A stretch of 64,000 nucleotides of DNA, taken from Acinetobacter baumannii (GTDB lineage Bacteria > Pseudomonadota > Gammaproteobacteria > Pseudomonadales > Moraxellaceae). The stretch spans positions 31,361-95,360 of the forward strand of contig NZ_JADVOP010000014.1 in assembly GCF_016508585.1 (NCBI RefSeq). The letters run 5' to 3'. The notes under the pieces are model-generated. The model made no database searches. It saw nothing but the letters and a program-made list of their open reading frames with translations, and had not been told where the DNA came from. Below, one piece after another: positions 16,511 through 25,274 of this stretch (within the stretch, counting starts at the first letter, position 1; each line of letters begins with the position of its first letter). The translations under genes were made by a program, and so were the position numbers.

Positions 16511-18006
16511 TGGCTGAGTTGTTAAGCGCAGCAGAATATCGTGATATTGCACAAAAATTAAAGTTTCCAACATTGGCTTTTATCAATCACAAATTTCAAG
16601 CTTCTGTTTCAGGGAAAAAATTTACAACCACCAATCCTGCAACAGGTGAAGTGCTCGCTGAGATCACTGCCTGCAATGAACAGGACGTCAATATTGCTGT
16701 TGAGCATGCCAAAGCAGCATTTGAAGATGGACGTTGGAGTAAGCTTTCACCAAATCAGCGCAAACATATTCTATTCAAATTTGCCGATTTACTTGAAGCG
16801 CATACCATTGAACTTGCAGTCATGGAAAGTTTGGACAGTGGTAAACCTATTCGTGAATGTCAGCTCACTGATATTCCTGAAATGATTCATACCATCCGTT
16901 GGCATGCTGAATTGATTGATAAAATTTATGACAACACTGCGCCTGTGGGAACTGATACTTTATCCATTATTGAGCGTGAGGCAATTGGTGTCGTCGGTTT
17001 GGTTTTACCGTGGAATTTTCCACTGCTCATGTTGGCTTGGAAAATTGGTCCTGCTTTAGCGGCAGGCTGTTCTATAGTGGTAAAACCTGCAAAAGAAACA
17101 ACTTTGACAGCATTGCGTGTTGCTGAACTGTCTGTTGAAGCAGGTCTTCCTGCGGGGGTATTGAATGTGCTGCCGGGTGGGGGACGTGAAGTGGGTGAAC
17201 CTATAGGCAGACATATGGATGTCAGCATGGTCAGCTTCACGGGTTCTACTGAAACAGGTCGCTTATTTCTTCAATATGCATCTGAATCAAATTTAAAACG
17301 CATCGTACTCGAGTGCGGCGGTAAAAACCCGGCTGTGGTGATGAACGACGTTGAAGATTTGGATCTGGTTGCTCAGCATATTGTCAACGGTGCTTTTTGG
17401 AACATGGGAGAGAACTGTTCAGCCTCTTCACGCCTGATTGTGCATCACGATGTTAAAGATGAATTATTGGGCTTGATCGGCATCCACCTAACGGATTGGA
17501 AAATGGGTGATCCACTTGATCCAGAACATAAATTGGGTGCGTTGATCAGTCAGTCTCATTTTGAAAAGGTAAAATCCTATATCGAGCAAGCCAAAGCAGA
17601 AAAACTCAACATTCTGCATGGTGGACAGACTAAAAAAGAAATCTTCGTTGAACCGACCGTGGTAGACGGCGTGAAAGCCACAGATACTTTATTCCAAGAA
17701 GAAGTTTTTGGACCCGTACTTGCTGTGACCACATTCAATACCATTGAAGAAGCGATTGCTTTGGCAAATAACACGATCTATGGGCTTGCAGGCTCGGTTT
17801 ACACCAGTAATTTACGTCATGCCATCAAACTGGCACGAGCAATTCAAGCCGGTGTGGTCACAGTCAATTGTTTTGGAGAAGGTGATATCACCACGCCATT
17901 TGGAGGATATAAAGCCTCTGGTTTTGGTGGGCGTGATAAATCAATTTGGGCGCATGACCAATATACAGAGCTGAAAACAATCTGGATTGATGTTTCTGAA
18001 GCCTAG
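16510..18006 (+). CDS. Aldehyde dehydrogenase, PuuC-like
   Basis: 498 residues, NAD(P)-dependent ALDH. Catalytic Cys303 lies in GENCSASSR, general base Glu268 in LECGGKNP and Asn169 in PWNFP. The sequence resembles gamma-glutamyl-gamma-aminobutyraldehyde dehydrogenases and related semialdehyde dehydrogenases. Its start codon overlaps the stop of the DHDPS-family gene. With the DAO-type oxidase upstream, the set recalls polyamine- or imino-acid-type routes in which an amine is oxidised and the resulting semialdehyde becomes an acid. No ligase (PuuA-like) or epimerase is present, so neither known route fits fully. Confidence 0.88.
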   Translation: MAELLSAAEYRDIAQKLKFPTLAFINHKFQASVSGKKFTTTNPATGEVLAEITACNEQDVNIAVEHAKAAFEDGRWSKLSPNQRKHILFKFADLLEAHTIELAVMESLDSGKPIRECQLTDIPEMIHTIRWHAELIDKIYDNTAPVGTDTLSIIEREAIGVVGLVLPWNFPLLMLAWKIGPALAAGCSIVVKPAKETTLTALRVAELSVEAGLPAGVLNVLPGGGREVGEPIGRHMDVSMVSFTGSTETGRLFLQYASESNLKRIVLECGGKNPAVVMNDVEDLDLVAQHIVNGAFWNMGENCSASSRLIVHHDVKDELLGLIGIHLTDWKMGDPLDPEHKLGALISQSHFEKVKSYIEQAKAEKLNILHGGQTKKEIFVEPTVVDGVKATDTLFQEEVFGPVLAVTTFNTIEEAIALANNTIYGLAGSVYTSNLRHAIKLARAIQAGVVTVNCFGEGDITTPFGGYKASGFGGRDKSIWAHDQYTELKTIWIDVSEA

Positions 18007-18020
18007 CGATATAGGGAAAT

Positions 18021-18053
18021 GGAATGATGCAGGGCTCGACTTTTCGTCATTCC
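18021..18053. terminator. Possible hairpin after the aldehyde dehydrogenase gene
   Basis: GGAATGA and TCATTCC form a 7-bp stem with a 19-nt loop, 15 bp after the stop codon. There is no T-tract, so it is weak. Confidence 0.3.
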
Positions 18054-18162
18054 TCACCTTTGCTCTGTGAAGCAGACAAGGACATCAACCATTGCATCAG
18101 ATGGGTTTAACAATTTTGAAAACATACTGTTGCGATAAATCATGGAAAGAAAGGAATTAAAA

Positions 18163-19347
18163 ATGCTTAAAACAATAAACATATTAAGCTTGGGATTATT
18201 GACGCTGGGGATGTCTATGCCCGTTATGGCAGGGATTACGTTTGGCTCAGCAGAAAGTGAAACAGGTGCTTTAACACTATCAGGTACACTACGGGTCAAT
18301 TATCAAGATAAAGATTATGGTGAAGCTGTTTCCGATCAAAAAATAAAATTGGATGCTGCCATTCTTCGACTGGCTTACGACTCTCCTGATTGGTTTGGTA
18401 AAACTGAGTATCGCTGCTATCAGTATGATACTTTGTGTGATTTTTCCACGCTTGTCTATGCTTATGCAGGTTATCGTCTTAACAAGACAAATCACCTTAC
18501 TGTCGGTTTACAACCCATCCCATTTGGCCCAGGCCGTTTTTGGGACAGCAGTTTTTATGCAGGTATCAATAACACCATGGGTTTACAGGATATTCACAAT
18601 CTTGGGGTGAATTATCATTTTGAAATGCCATCAGCAACCCAATTCGATTTGGCTTACTTTGCTACAGATGGAGGCAATTATCACGGTCAGAGTAAAGACT
18701 CAGCACGTTATAGTGCCAACATGGTGAAGTCTTCCGATCCACTTAAAACCAACCTCCAAGAAAAGAACATGTGGATGGCACGTGTAGATCAAGATTTAAA
18801 AGTTTTAAGCCCCTTTTTAAATCATGATGATCTCAAGGTTTCAGCAGGTGCAAGTTATTGGTATTCACAGATTGAAAATCATAAAACAGCTGAAAATGGT
18901 TCAAGAAATACATGGGCATTGTTCAATCGAATCGGTTATAAAAATCTAAATATTGTCCTGACTGGTGGCAGACAGTCGATCACCAACAAGGATGACTTAA
19001 CACCAGACAGTTCTGGCTTTGGTTCGTTTGACAGTGAATATGATATTGCCAATCAGGGTTATTTCTACACGATCGACAGCAGTTATCGTTTTGATCATGT
19101 AAGTGGGGCTTTGAGTATCACTCCATATTTAGTGTTCAGTGGTTTTGATAAAAAACAGAAGCAGTTTCAAAACTCGCAACGTAATATCGCAGGACTCGCT
19201 TGGGAATATAAGAATACAACTTTATACACTGAATATTTGACGAGTAAAAATGATCCTTTTGTAGGTGGGACAGTAAATTCACTGGGAAAAGGGGACGATG
19301 CTAAGTGGAATAAGCTGCTGAACCTGATGTTGGTCTATAACTTTTAG
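18163..19347 (+). CDS. Outer-membrane porin (OprO/P-like beta barrel)
   Basis: 394 residues. The signal peptide runs MLKTINILSLGLLTLGMSM to the VMA cleavage site. The mature chain starts GITFGSAESETGALTLSGTLR and shows repeated amphipathic strands and a terminal Phe (LMLVYNF). AAGGA lies 8 nt before the ATG at 18163. An ATG at 18142 only adds a charged tail ahead of the signal peptide and is rejected. Family placement is less certain than for the OprB and OprD porins in this window. It probably brings the substrate of the 12-22 kb module through the outer membrane. Confidence 0.75.
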   Translation: MLKTINILSLGLLTLGMSMPVMAGITFGSAESETGALTLSGTLRVNYQDKDYGEAVSDQKIKLDAAILRLAYDSPDWFGKTEYRCYQYDTLCDFSTLVYAYAGYRLNKTNHLTVGLQPIPFGPGRFWDSSFYAGINNTMGLQDIHNLGVNYHFEMPSATQFDLAYFATDGGNYHGQSKDSARYSANMVKSSDPLKTNLQEKNMWMARVDQDLKVLSPFLNHDDLKVSAGASYWYSQIENHKTAENGSRNTWALFNRIGYKNLNIVLTGGRQSITNKDDLTPDSSGFGSFDSEYDIANQGYFYTIDSSYRFDHVSGALSITPYLVFSGFDKKQKQFQNSQRNIAGLAWEYKNTTLYTEYLTSKNDPFVGGTVNSLGKGDDAKWNKLLNLMLVYNF

Positions 19348-19509
19348 TAAGTTGGTTGATGACGCAGTCACGATGGTCACACAACTCAATGCTAAAAAAG
19401 CAGTGTTTTACGACAAAACTCAAATACTACCAATGTTTTTAAACCCCGATTCAACCCTTGAAAATGGATGATTGATCAATCAATTTATCCATGATTTTAA
19501 TCAGAGTAA

Positions 19510-20406
19510 ATGATGAAGATGATAGTAAGCAGAAACAATGCAACGCTGATCGGACTGATTGCCGTGCTGTTGTGGAGTGCCATTGTTGGGCTGATTCGCA
19601 GTGTCAGTGAAAGTCTGGGTGCAACAGGAGGTGCAGCAATGATATATAGCGTTGCTTCAGTGTTCTTGTTCTTAAGTATTGGATTTCCCAAACTACGAGA
19701 ATTTCCACGAGCGTACCTAATGTGGGGAAGCCTACTGTTTGTATCTTATGAACTGTGTTTGGCCCTGTCGATTGGCTATGCAAATACCAGTCAACAGGCA
19801 ATCGAGGTCGGAATGGTCAATTATTTATGGCCAGCCTTGACCATGGTTTGTGCCATTTTATTCAATCATCAAAAGTCAAATTTACTGGTGATCCCTGGTT
19901 TTGCCATCGCAATTTTAGGCATTTGTTGGGTTTTAGGTGGAGAGCAGGGACTTGATTTGGTCAGTATCGGGCGAAATATTCAAGATAATCCCTTGAGCTA
20001 TGGACTGGCATTTATAGGTGCTTTGATTTGGGCTGCCTATTGCACCGTTACAGCAAGAATTGCCAATGGCAAAAATGGAGTAACCCTCTTTTTTATGCTT
20101 ACGGCTGCAGTGTTATGGATTAAATACCTCGCTATGGGGGCAGTACCGATGCACTTTGATTTACATGCGCTGATTTATCTTGTACTTGCTGCGGGGGCAA
20201 TGGGTTTTGGTTATGCGGCTTGGAATATTGGTATTTTGCATGGCAATGTCACACTTTTGGCTGGTGCTTCTTATTTTATTCCTGTTTTTTCAGCTGCACT
20301 TGCGGCCATCGTTTTACAAACGCCGCTTTCACTCTCTTTCTGGCAAGGGGCAGCCATGGTATGCCTTGGCTCTATTTTATGTTGGTTTGCCACACGTCAG
20401 AAATAA
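19510..20406 (+). CDS. yddG: YddG-like DMT/EamA exporter (first copy)
   Basis: 298 residues with ten predicted helices and two EamA repeats. The sequence NATLIGLIAVLLWSAIVGLIR at the start and YANTSQQAIEVGMVNYLWPAL near residue 95 match the aromatic amino-acid exporter YddG. It is co-directional with the porin and both MFS genes. A paralogue lies at 22038-22958 on the other strand. The likely role is efflux of an amino-acid-like or aromatic compound. In a catabolic cluster it could relieve build-up of an intermediate. Confidence 0.85.
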   Translation: MMKMIVSRNNATLIGLIAVLLWSAIVGLIRSVSESLGATGGAAMIYSVASVFLFLSIGFPKLREFPRAYLMWGSLLFVSYELCLALSIGYANTSQQAIEVGMVNYLWPALTMVCAILFNHQKSNLLVIPGFAIAILGICWVLGGEQGLDLVSIGRNIQDNPLSYGLAFIGALIWAAYCTVTARIANGKNGVTLFFMLTAAVLWIKYLAMGAVPMHFDLHALIYLVLAAGAMGFGYAAWNIGILHGNVTLLAGASYFIPVFSAALAAIVLQTPLSLSFWQGAAMVCLGSILCWFATRQK

Positions 20407-20571
20407 CCACTCTGAATGTAAATGAGGTCATAGATCAGAGAAATATTATAACAACTCAATTTTAAATGGAAAAAGCTGAATCCCTGAGCTAAGGGATGAA
20501 ATATAAACTTTGAAATATGATCATTTCAACTGTTTTGTGGGTTCGGCTTACTTTAAATTAAGGAAGTCACA

Positions 20572-21900
20572 ATGAATAATTCTAATATTTCAGTAGAAGA
20601 TGTTTCCCTAAATGGATTTCATCAGAGACTTACAGTTTCTGTTGGGGGAGCGTCATTAATGGATGGCTATATACTCAGCATCATTGGTATTGCCTTGGTA
20701 CAGATGACAGCCAATTTACAACTCACTAACTTTTGGCAGGGCATGATTGCAACTTCAGCACTGCTTGGGATTTTTGCAGGTGGCTTATTTAGTGGTTGGC
20801 TCACAGATAAGTTCGGTCGTAGAAAAATTGTATTTGTTGCGCCTGTCATTTTTTTAATTTGTTCAATTCTGCAATTTTGGACAGATTCGCCCATGATGAT
20901 TTTTATGTTGCGGTTTTTAATCGGTATCGCGATTGCAATTGATTATTCTGCTGCAACCAGTCTGTTTGTTGAATTCGTACCAAAAAAATACCGTGGTTCA
21001 CGTTTAGCCAGCTTTACCATCTTATGGTTTGCAGGTGCAGCAATGGCTTATATTTTTGGAGATATTATTGTTCGTGTTATGGGCAATGAAGGTTGGCGTT
21101 GGGCACTTTCTAGTTCAGTCATTATTGGTGTGATTTTACTTTTATCTCGTCTCGGTACTGTCGAATCAGCGCGTTGGCTCATTACTAAAAATAGAAGTTC
21201 TGATGCGGAAAATGTCATCAAGAAGGTATATGGCAATCAATTTTCACTGGTGAATTTGCCTAAAGAACCAACATCCGCAAAACTCTCATTGGGTGATATG
21301 TTGCGGATGGGCTACGGCAAGCGCCTCATGTTTGTCATTGTATTTTGGACATGTGCCATCATTCCTGTTTTTGCTGTGTATGCTTTTGCTCCAAAAGTGC
21401 TTGCAGCGCTCAAGCTAGAAGGAGATTGGGCAGCTTATGGCTCCGTTGCAATTACCCTGTTATTTGTCATCGGTTGTATTCTCGGTACTAAATTGATTGA
21501 TGTATTGGGGCGTCGTAAGATGCTGATTCACAGTTTCTTGTGGTCAGGTTTGGCTTTATTGTTACTGGGAACATTCTCTGATTCTTCAGAAATGGTGGTA
21601 TTGGTGTTCTTTGGCGCTTATGCCTTATTGATTGGTGGTGCGCAAGTTTTAGAGCTTGTTTACCCCAATGAAATTTTTCCAACAGAGTTACGTCCTTATG
21701 CAATGGGATGGGCGGTTTCCGCCACACGAATCGGCGCTGCAATTGGAACCTTTCTTGTTCCGATGTCTCTTGAAACTATCGGGATTGGTAATACCATGTA
21801 CGTTGCTGCAGCAGTCACTTTGATTGGGTTAATTGTTTCTGTCGCTTGGGCACCAGAAACCAAATCAAAAGATCTTTCTGAGGCAGCCGCATTGGAATGA
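20572..21900 (+). CDS. MFS transporter, paralogue of the 14204 carrier
   Basis: 442 residues, the same length as the carrier at 14204 and clearly homologous throughout. For example both have AYGSVAITLLFV followed by GC, then LGRR or MGRR, then SFLWSGLALL. Sugar-porter motifs DKFGRRK and YPNEIFPTELRP are present. AAGGAAG lies 5 nt before the start. It closes the plus-strand run and is followed by a strong hairpin. Two diverged copies in one cluster suggest different stereoisomers or a substrate and co-substrate pair. Confidence 0.87.
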   Translation: MNNSNISVEDVSLNGFHQRLTVSVGGASLMDGYILSIIGIALVQMTANLQLTNFWQGMIATSALLGIFAGGLFSGWLTDKFGRRKIVFVAPVIFLICSILQFWTDSPMMIFMLRFLIGIAIAIDYSAATSLFVEFVPKKYRGSRLASFTILWFAGAAMAYIFGDIIVRVMGNEGWRWALSSSVIIGVILLLSRLGTVESARWLITKNRSSDAENVIKKVYGNQFSLVNLPKEPTSAKLSLGDMLRMGYGKRLMFVIVFWTCAIIPVFAVYAFAPKVLAALKLEGDWAAYGSVAITLLFVIGCILGTKLIDVLGRRKMLIHSFLWSGLALLLLGTFSDSSEMVVLVFFGAYALLIGGAQVLELVYPNEIFPTELRPYAMGWAVSATRIGAAIGTFLVPMSLETIGIGNTMYVAAAVTLIGLIVSVAWAPETKSKDLSEAAALE

Positions 21901-21939
21901 TATACAGCAAAGGTGAGTGGTAAGGTGAGTAGTAAAATG

Positions 21940-21967
21940 AACAGGATACAAAATCTTGTATCCTGTT
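21940..21967. terminator. Bidirectional terminator hairpin between convergent genes
   Basis: AACAGGATACAA and TTGTATCCTGTT form a perfect 12-bp stem around AATC, between the stops of the MFS gene (plus) and the second yddG-like gene (minus). On the minus strand a T-rich stretch (ATTTTACT) follows. Confidence 0.7.
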
Positions 21968-22037
21968 TCGATCGATGACAGTATTTTAGTAAAGCACAAT
22001 TTGAGCAAAGTCAGGTTTTAGAAAATAAGCTTTGCAT

Positions 22038-22958
22038 TCAATACGTTCTTAATTTTTTCAATAATGGTTTGATTGCAATCCAGTTACTTGAAATCCAGCA
22101 GATAAAAGAGCCCAGCGTCACTAAGCTTGTTCCTTGCCAAAAAGTGATTGGTAATTGAGTATCTAACACAAACATCGCCAAGACGGATGAAACAATCGGT
22201 GTAAAGTAGGACGCCACAACAAGAATGGTGATATTGCCGTGAATAATGCCAATATTCCAAGCTGCATAGCCCAGACCAACGGCAGCAGCAGCGAATAATA
22301 GATATAAGCATAATTCAAGATCAAAATCAGGCATGACCAATTGGTCGGAGACTATCAATTTTATCCAGAGCGTGAGTGCAACACCGATAAAGAAAAACGA
22401 GATTGGGTTTTGCCCGTTGCTCATTTTTCGGGTAACCACACAGTAAAATGCCCAAATCACTGCGCCTGAAAGTGCTAAAAGATAACTGAGAGGATTATCT
22501 TTTAGATTTGTGACCACACTTTGGGCACTGAACGATCCACTACCTGTTTGAATATAAATAATTCCACTAATCGAAATAAATAACCCAATTAAGATCAAAA
22601 CATTAAATTTTAATTCTTTAAATATGACAAAAGCCGCAATGGTCAGACTTGGCCATAAGTAATTTACAATGCTGACTTCGATGGCTTGCTGCGAGGTCTT
22701 GGAATAGGCGATTGCAAATGAAAAGCACAGCTCATAAACAATGAACAGGGATGTAGCAAGAATTAAGTATTTTTTTGAAATCAGTTTAAAGTTGGGAAAC
22801 CTAAAAATCAGCAGAACGATCAGCGCACTTAAACTATAAATCAGGGTAATTCCCATCGCAGGACCGACAGTGCTACTGATATATTTCACCAAGCCGACCA
22901 TGGATGCCCACATGAGAATTGCACTTAGGCCGACCAATGTTGCTAAATTCTTAGACAT
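22038..22958 (-). CDS. yddG: YddG-like DMT/EamA exporter (second copy)
   Basis: 306 residues from the ATG at 22958, where MSKNLATLVGLSAILMW matches the N-terminus of the copy at 19510. A longer frame from a TTG at 23039 adds 27 residues unlike the family and is rejected. YSKTSQQAIEVSIVNYLWPSL is the family block. Two EamA repeats, about ten helices. It is transcribed towards the MFS gene and lies beside the GlxA-like regulator, which may control it. Duplicate exporters in opposite directions next to two duplicate MFS carriers are unusual. Confidence 0.83.
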   Translation of the reverse strand: MSKNLATLVGLSAILMWASMVGLVKYISSTVGPAMGITLIYSLSALIVLLIFRFPNFKLISKKYLILATSLFIVYELCFSFAIAYSKTSQQAIEVSIVNYLWPSLTIAAFVIFKELKFNVLILIGLFISISGIIYIQTGSGSFSAQSVVTNLKDNPLSYLLALSGAVIWAFYCVVTRKMSNGQNPISFFFIGVALTLWIKLIVSDQLVMPDFDLELCLYLLFAAAAVGLGYAAWNIGIIHGNITILVVASYFTPIVSSVLAMFVLDTQLPITFWQGTSLVTLGSFICWISSNWIAIKPLLKKLRTY

Positions 22959-23151
22959 AGAGATTTCAAAATAGAGGATAGAGAGTTGTAGAGAAGGCAG
23001 ATATGAATGTAGCCCTACAGAATAGAAAAATACAACCAAGTAGAATAGGAAGATTAGGACATTATCTAGTATATTTTTACATAGGGGGTGTTTGGGAAAT
23101 GAAATATTGCAAGCGATTTAAACGTGTAATCACATTATAGACAGCATTGTT

Positions 23152-24228
23152 TCATTTCAGTTTGTCTACTCCATGACGGCGTTTTCGATAGGCAAACGGG
23201 GTTTCACCATATTGTTTTTTAAACCACAGGATAAAGTGAGAACCATCGGAAAAACCACATTCGATTGCAATGTTGGTGATATACGCACTGGTGTTTGCAA
23301 GTAGTTTACGAGCATGTTCTAAGCGCAGTCTACGCCAGTAATTGGCGGGTGCTTCATTGGTGTTTGCCATAAATGCCCGATTTAATTGTCTCGGATTGGT
23401 ATTTACATGTTCAGCAACTTCTTTTAAGGTCACATGGGCACTTAAATTCTCACTCATAAAAGCGATTGCTTTAGCGACCATGTTATTTTCATAGGTGCTG
23501 GGGCTGTCTAAATCGGTGTTTTCTCTAGTTTGAGATGACAACGGTTTTTCTTTAATTAATAAATAATCCAAACTTTTTTTGGCACGGATTTCTCCACAAT
23601 GGATACGAATTAAATCTGCTGCCAAATCAATTGCTGTTCCTCCCGGACAGGTAAATATGCCATGATCTTCAATATAATTTTGCTCAATGAGTGTAATGGC
23701 TTGTGGAAAAAGCCCTACAAACTCATCTCGAGTCGTAAAATGGATGGCACATTTACGACCGTTGAGTAAACCCGCATTACCCAATACAAAACAACCTGAA
23801 CACAAAGCAATAATTGGAATTTTGGCGGCGTGTATCTCTTTTAAAACTTCCAGTAAATATTCAGGTGGTTTGCGAGTTTCGCTGAGCAATCCCCCCGCAA
23901 TGACAATATAATCATAGTTTTGTTTAAGTTCATTCGGATCTAGATTTTTGGTTGGATTGACGGATAAGCCGCAACTGGCATGAACGGGTTGATTGTGATA
24001 GGTCATCCAGTCCCATTTACAATAGATCTGCAAGCTGCGAAAGGATTGATCAGCGGCAAATCTCAATGATTCGACAAAACCTGAAACGGGCGCCAAAGTG
24101 AATTTATCCATGAGAATAAAGCCAACTCGGAGATCAGGTTTAATTTTTGAAAGGCTTTCAGGGCTAGGAGAAACCTCATCATAAGCATTGAAAGATACGT
24201 CTTGCATCATTTTCACCGTCAAATCCAT
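23152..24228 (-). CDS. GlxA-family AraC-type transcriptional regulator (DJ-1/PfpI plus HTH)
   Basis: 358 residues. About residues 32-210 form a DJ-1/PfpI-like domain with the elbow ALCSGCFVLGNAGLL and CPGGTAIDLAADLI. Residues 250-355 carry two AraC helix-turn-helix motifs, ending CGFSDGSHFILWFKKQYGETPFAYRKRR. Regulators of this layout often control amino-acid, betaine or carnitine catabolism (ArgR- and CdhR-like). It is divergent from the IclR gene at 24466 and follows the second exporter on the same strand. Confidence 0.88.
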   Translation of the reverse strand: MDLTVKMMQDVSFNAYDEVSPSPESLSKIKPDLRVGFILMDKFTLAPVSGFVESLRFAADQSFRSLQIYCKWDWMTYHNQPVHASCGLSVNPTKNLDPNELKQNYDYIVIAGGLLSETRKPPEYLLEVLKEIHAAKIPIIALCSGCFVLGNAGLLNGRKCAIHFTTRDEFVGLFPQAITLIEQNYIEDHGIFTCPGGTAIDLAADLIRIHCGEIRAKKSLDYLLIKEKPLSSQTRENTDLDSPSTYENNMVAKAIAFMSENLSAHVTLKEVAEHVNTNPRQLNRAFMANTNEAPANYWRRLRLEHARKLLANTSAYITNIAIECGFSDGSHFILWFKKQYGETPFAYRKRRHGVDKLK

Positions 24229-24240
24229 AAGAGCAGTGTG

Positions 24241-24276
24241 AAGCCCAAATGAGTTATTTTATGGGTGCTTGGGCTT
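24241..24276. promoter_or_regulatory. Inverted repeat upstream of the GlxA-like regulator
   Basis: AAGCCCAA and TTGGGCTT, 8-bp arms with a 20-bp spacer, 13 bp before the start codon on the minus strand. Could be an autoregulatory site or a leader hairpin. Confidence 0.4.
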
Positions 24277-24465
24277 AAATTGAATTTTATTCTAGCAGGT
24301 TATAGCTCAGAGGTGCTTATAAAACATTAAATAAAAGCAGTGTACTCAACGATTGATTTTTATATTCAGGACGATGAAAAAAATGCGATTCAATATTTAT
24401 CAGTTACAATCTGTTATGATGAACAAGAGCAGAACATAGACTGACCGGATTGAATTGTTGGAAAC

Positions 24466-25224
24466 ATGAGAATGAATAAAAAAGGTTCATCAATTACACG
24501 CGTTTTAGACATTATTGAAGCCATATCAACTGCGAAACATCCCCCAACACCACTTGATCTTTCTGTCGAATTGGATATCCCAAAACCGAGTATTCATCGT
24601 TTACTACAGACATTGGAACAAGAAAAATTCGTTAAAACGGATATGTATGGTGGATATATCTTGGGCGATCGAACCTATAAACTGCTGTTGAGTTCATGGG
24701 AGCAAGAGCCACGAAAAATGGAACGATTGGCAATATTACAAAAACTTTCAGATCAAATTAATGAGACCTGTGGCATTGCCATCTTGAATAATAATCAAAT
24801 GCTATATACAGATCGCGTACAAGCGAACTGGCCATTGCAGGTGTATTTACCTGTCGGTTCAACTGTGCCTTTATGGTGTAGCTCAAGTGGAAAACTTTTT
24901 TTAAGTTTTCAGCCCAGCCCACGTAGAAAAAATATTTTGGAGCATTTACCGATTACGCAACTTACGCGTAATACCATTACTGATCCAGTGTTACTTGAAG
25001 AAAATTTAGATCAGATATTTCTCAATAAAATTGGCACGGACAATGAGGAGTTTATTTCAGGTATGGTTGCATGTTCAGTCCCGATTCAGCGTGGTGATAC
25101 GATTATCGCCTGCCTATATGTACATGCGCCGACAATCCGCAAATCACTCGAAGACCTTTTGCAGTTTGAACCTCTACTTCGTCAAGCAGCCCGTGATTTA
25201 AATAAATTGATTGAAGTCGAGTGA
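24466..25224 (+). CDS. IclR-family transcriptional regulator
   Basis: 252 residues. The N-terminal winged helix is at about residues 8-65 (LDLSVELDIPKPSIHRLLQTLEQEKFV). The IclR effector domain follows, with VYLPVGSTVPLWCSSSGKLFL and a late ISGMVACSVPI block. It sits head to head with the GlxA-like gene and is convergent with the mmsA-ADH-GntP run, which it is likely to regulate. The inducer is unknown. Confidence 0.87.
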   Translation: MRMNKKGSSITRVLDIIEAISTAKHPPTPLDLSVELDIPKPSIHRLLQTLEQEKFVKTDMYGGYILGDRTYKLLLSSWEQEPRKMERLAILQKLSDQINETCGIAILNNNQMLYTDRVQANWPLQVYLPVGSTVPLWCSSSGKLFLSFQPSPRRKNILEHLPITQLTRNTITDPVLLEENLDQIFLNKIGTDNEEFISGMVACSVPIQRGDTIIACLYVHAPTIRKSLEDLLQFEPLLRQAARDLNKLIEVE

Positions 25225-25226
25225 GG

Positions 25227-25252
25227 ATAAGCAGGCGATGATGCCTGCTTAT
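25227..25252. terminator. Bidirectional intrinsic terminator
   Basis: ATAAGCAGGC and GCCTGCTTAT form a perfect 10-bp stem with a GATGAT loop, starting 3 bp after the iclR-type stop and shared with the convergent mmsA gene. Confidence 0.75.
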
Positions 25253-25274
25253 TCTTAAAACAAATGAAATATCA

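Noticed and set aside
12690..18006. Reading the DAO, DHDPS-family and ALDH genes as a standard hydroxyproline pathway
   Set aside because: No 4-hydroxyproline epimerase or proline-racemase-type gene is present, the oxidase looks PuuB-like and the ALDH PuuC-like. Kept only as a partial analogy.
23152..24228. Possibility that the GlxA-like protein is a DJ-1 family enzyme
   Set aside because: The C-terminal AraC double helix-turn-helix is complete, so it is a regulator.
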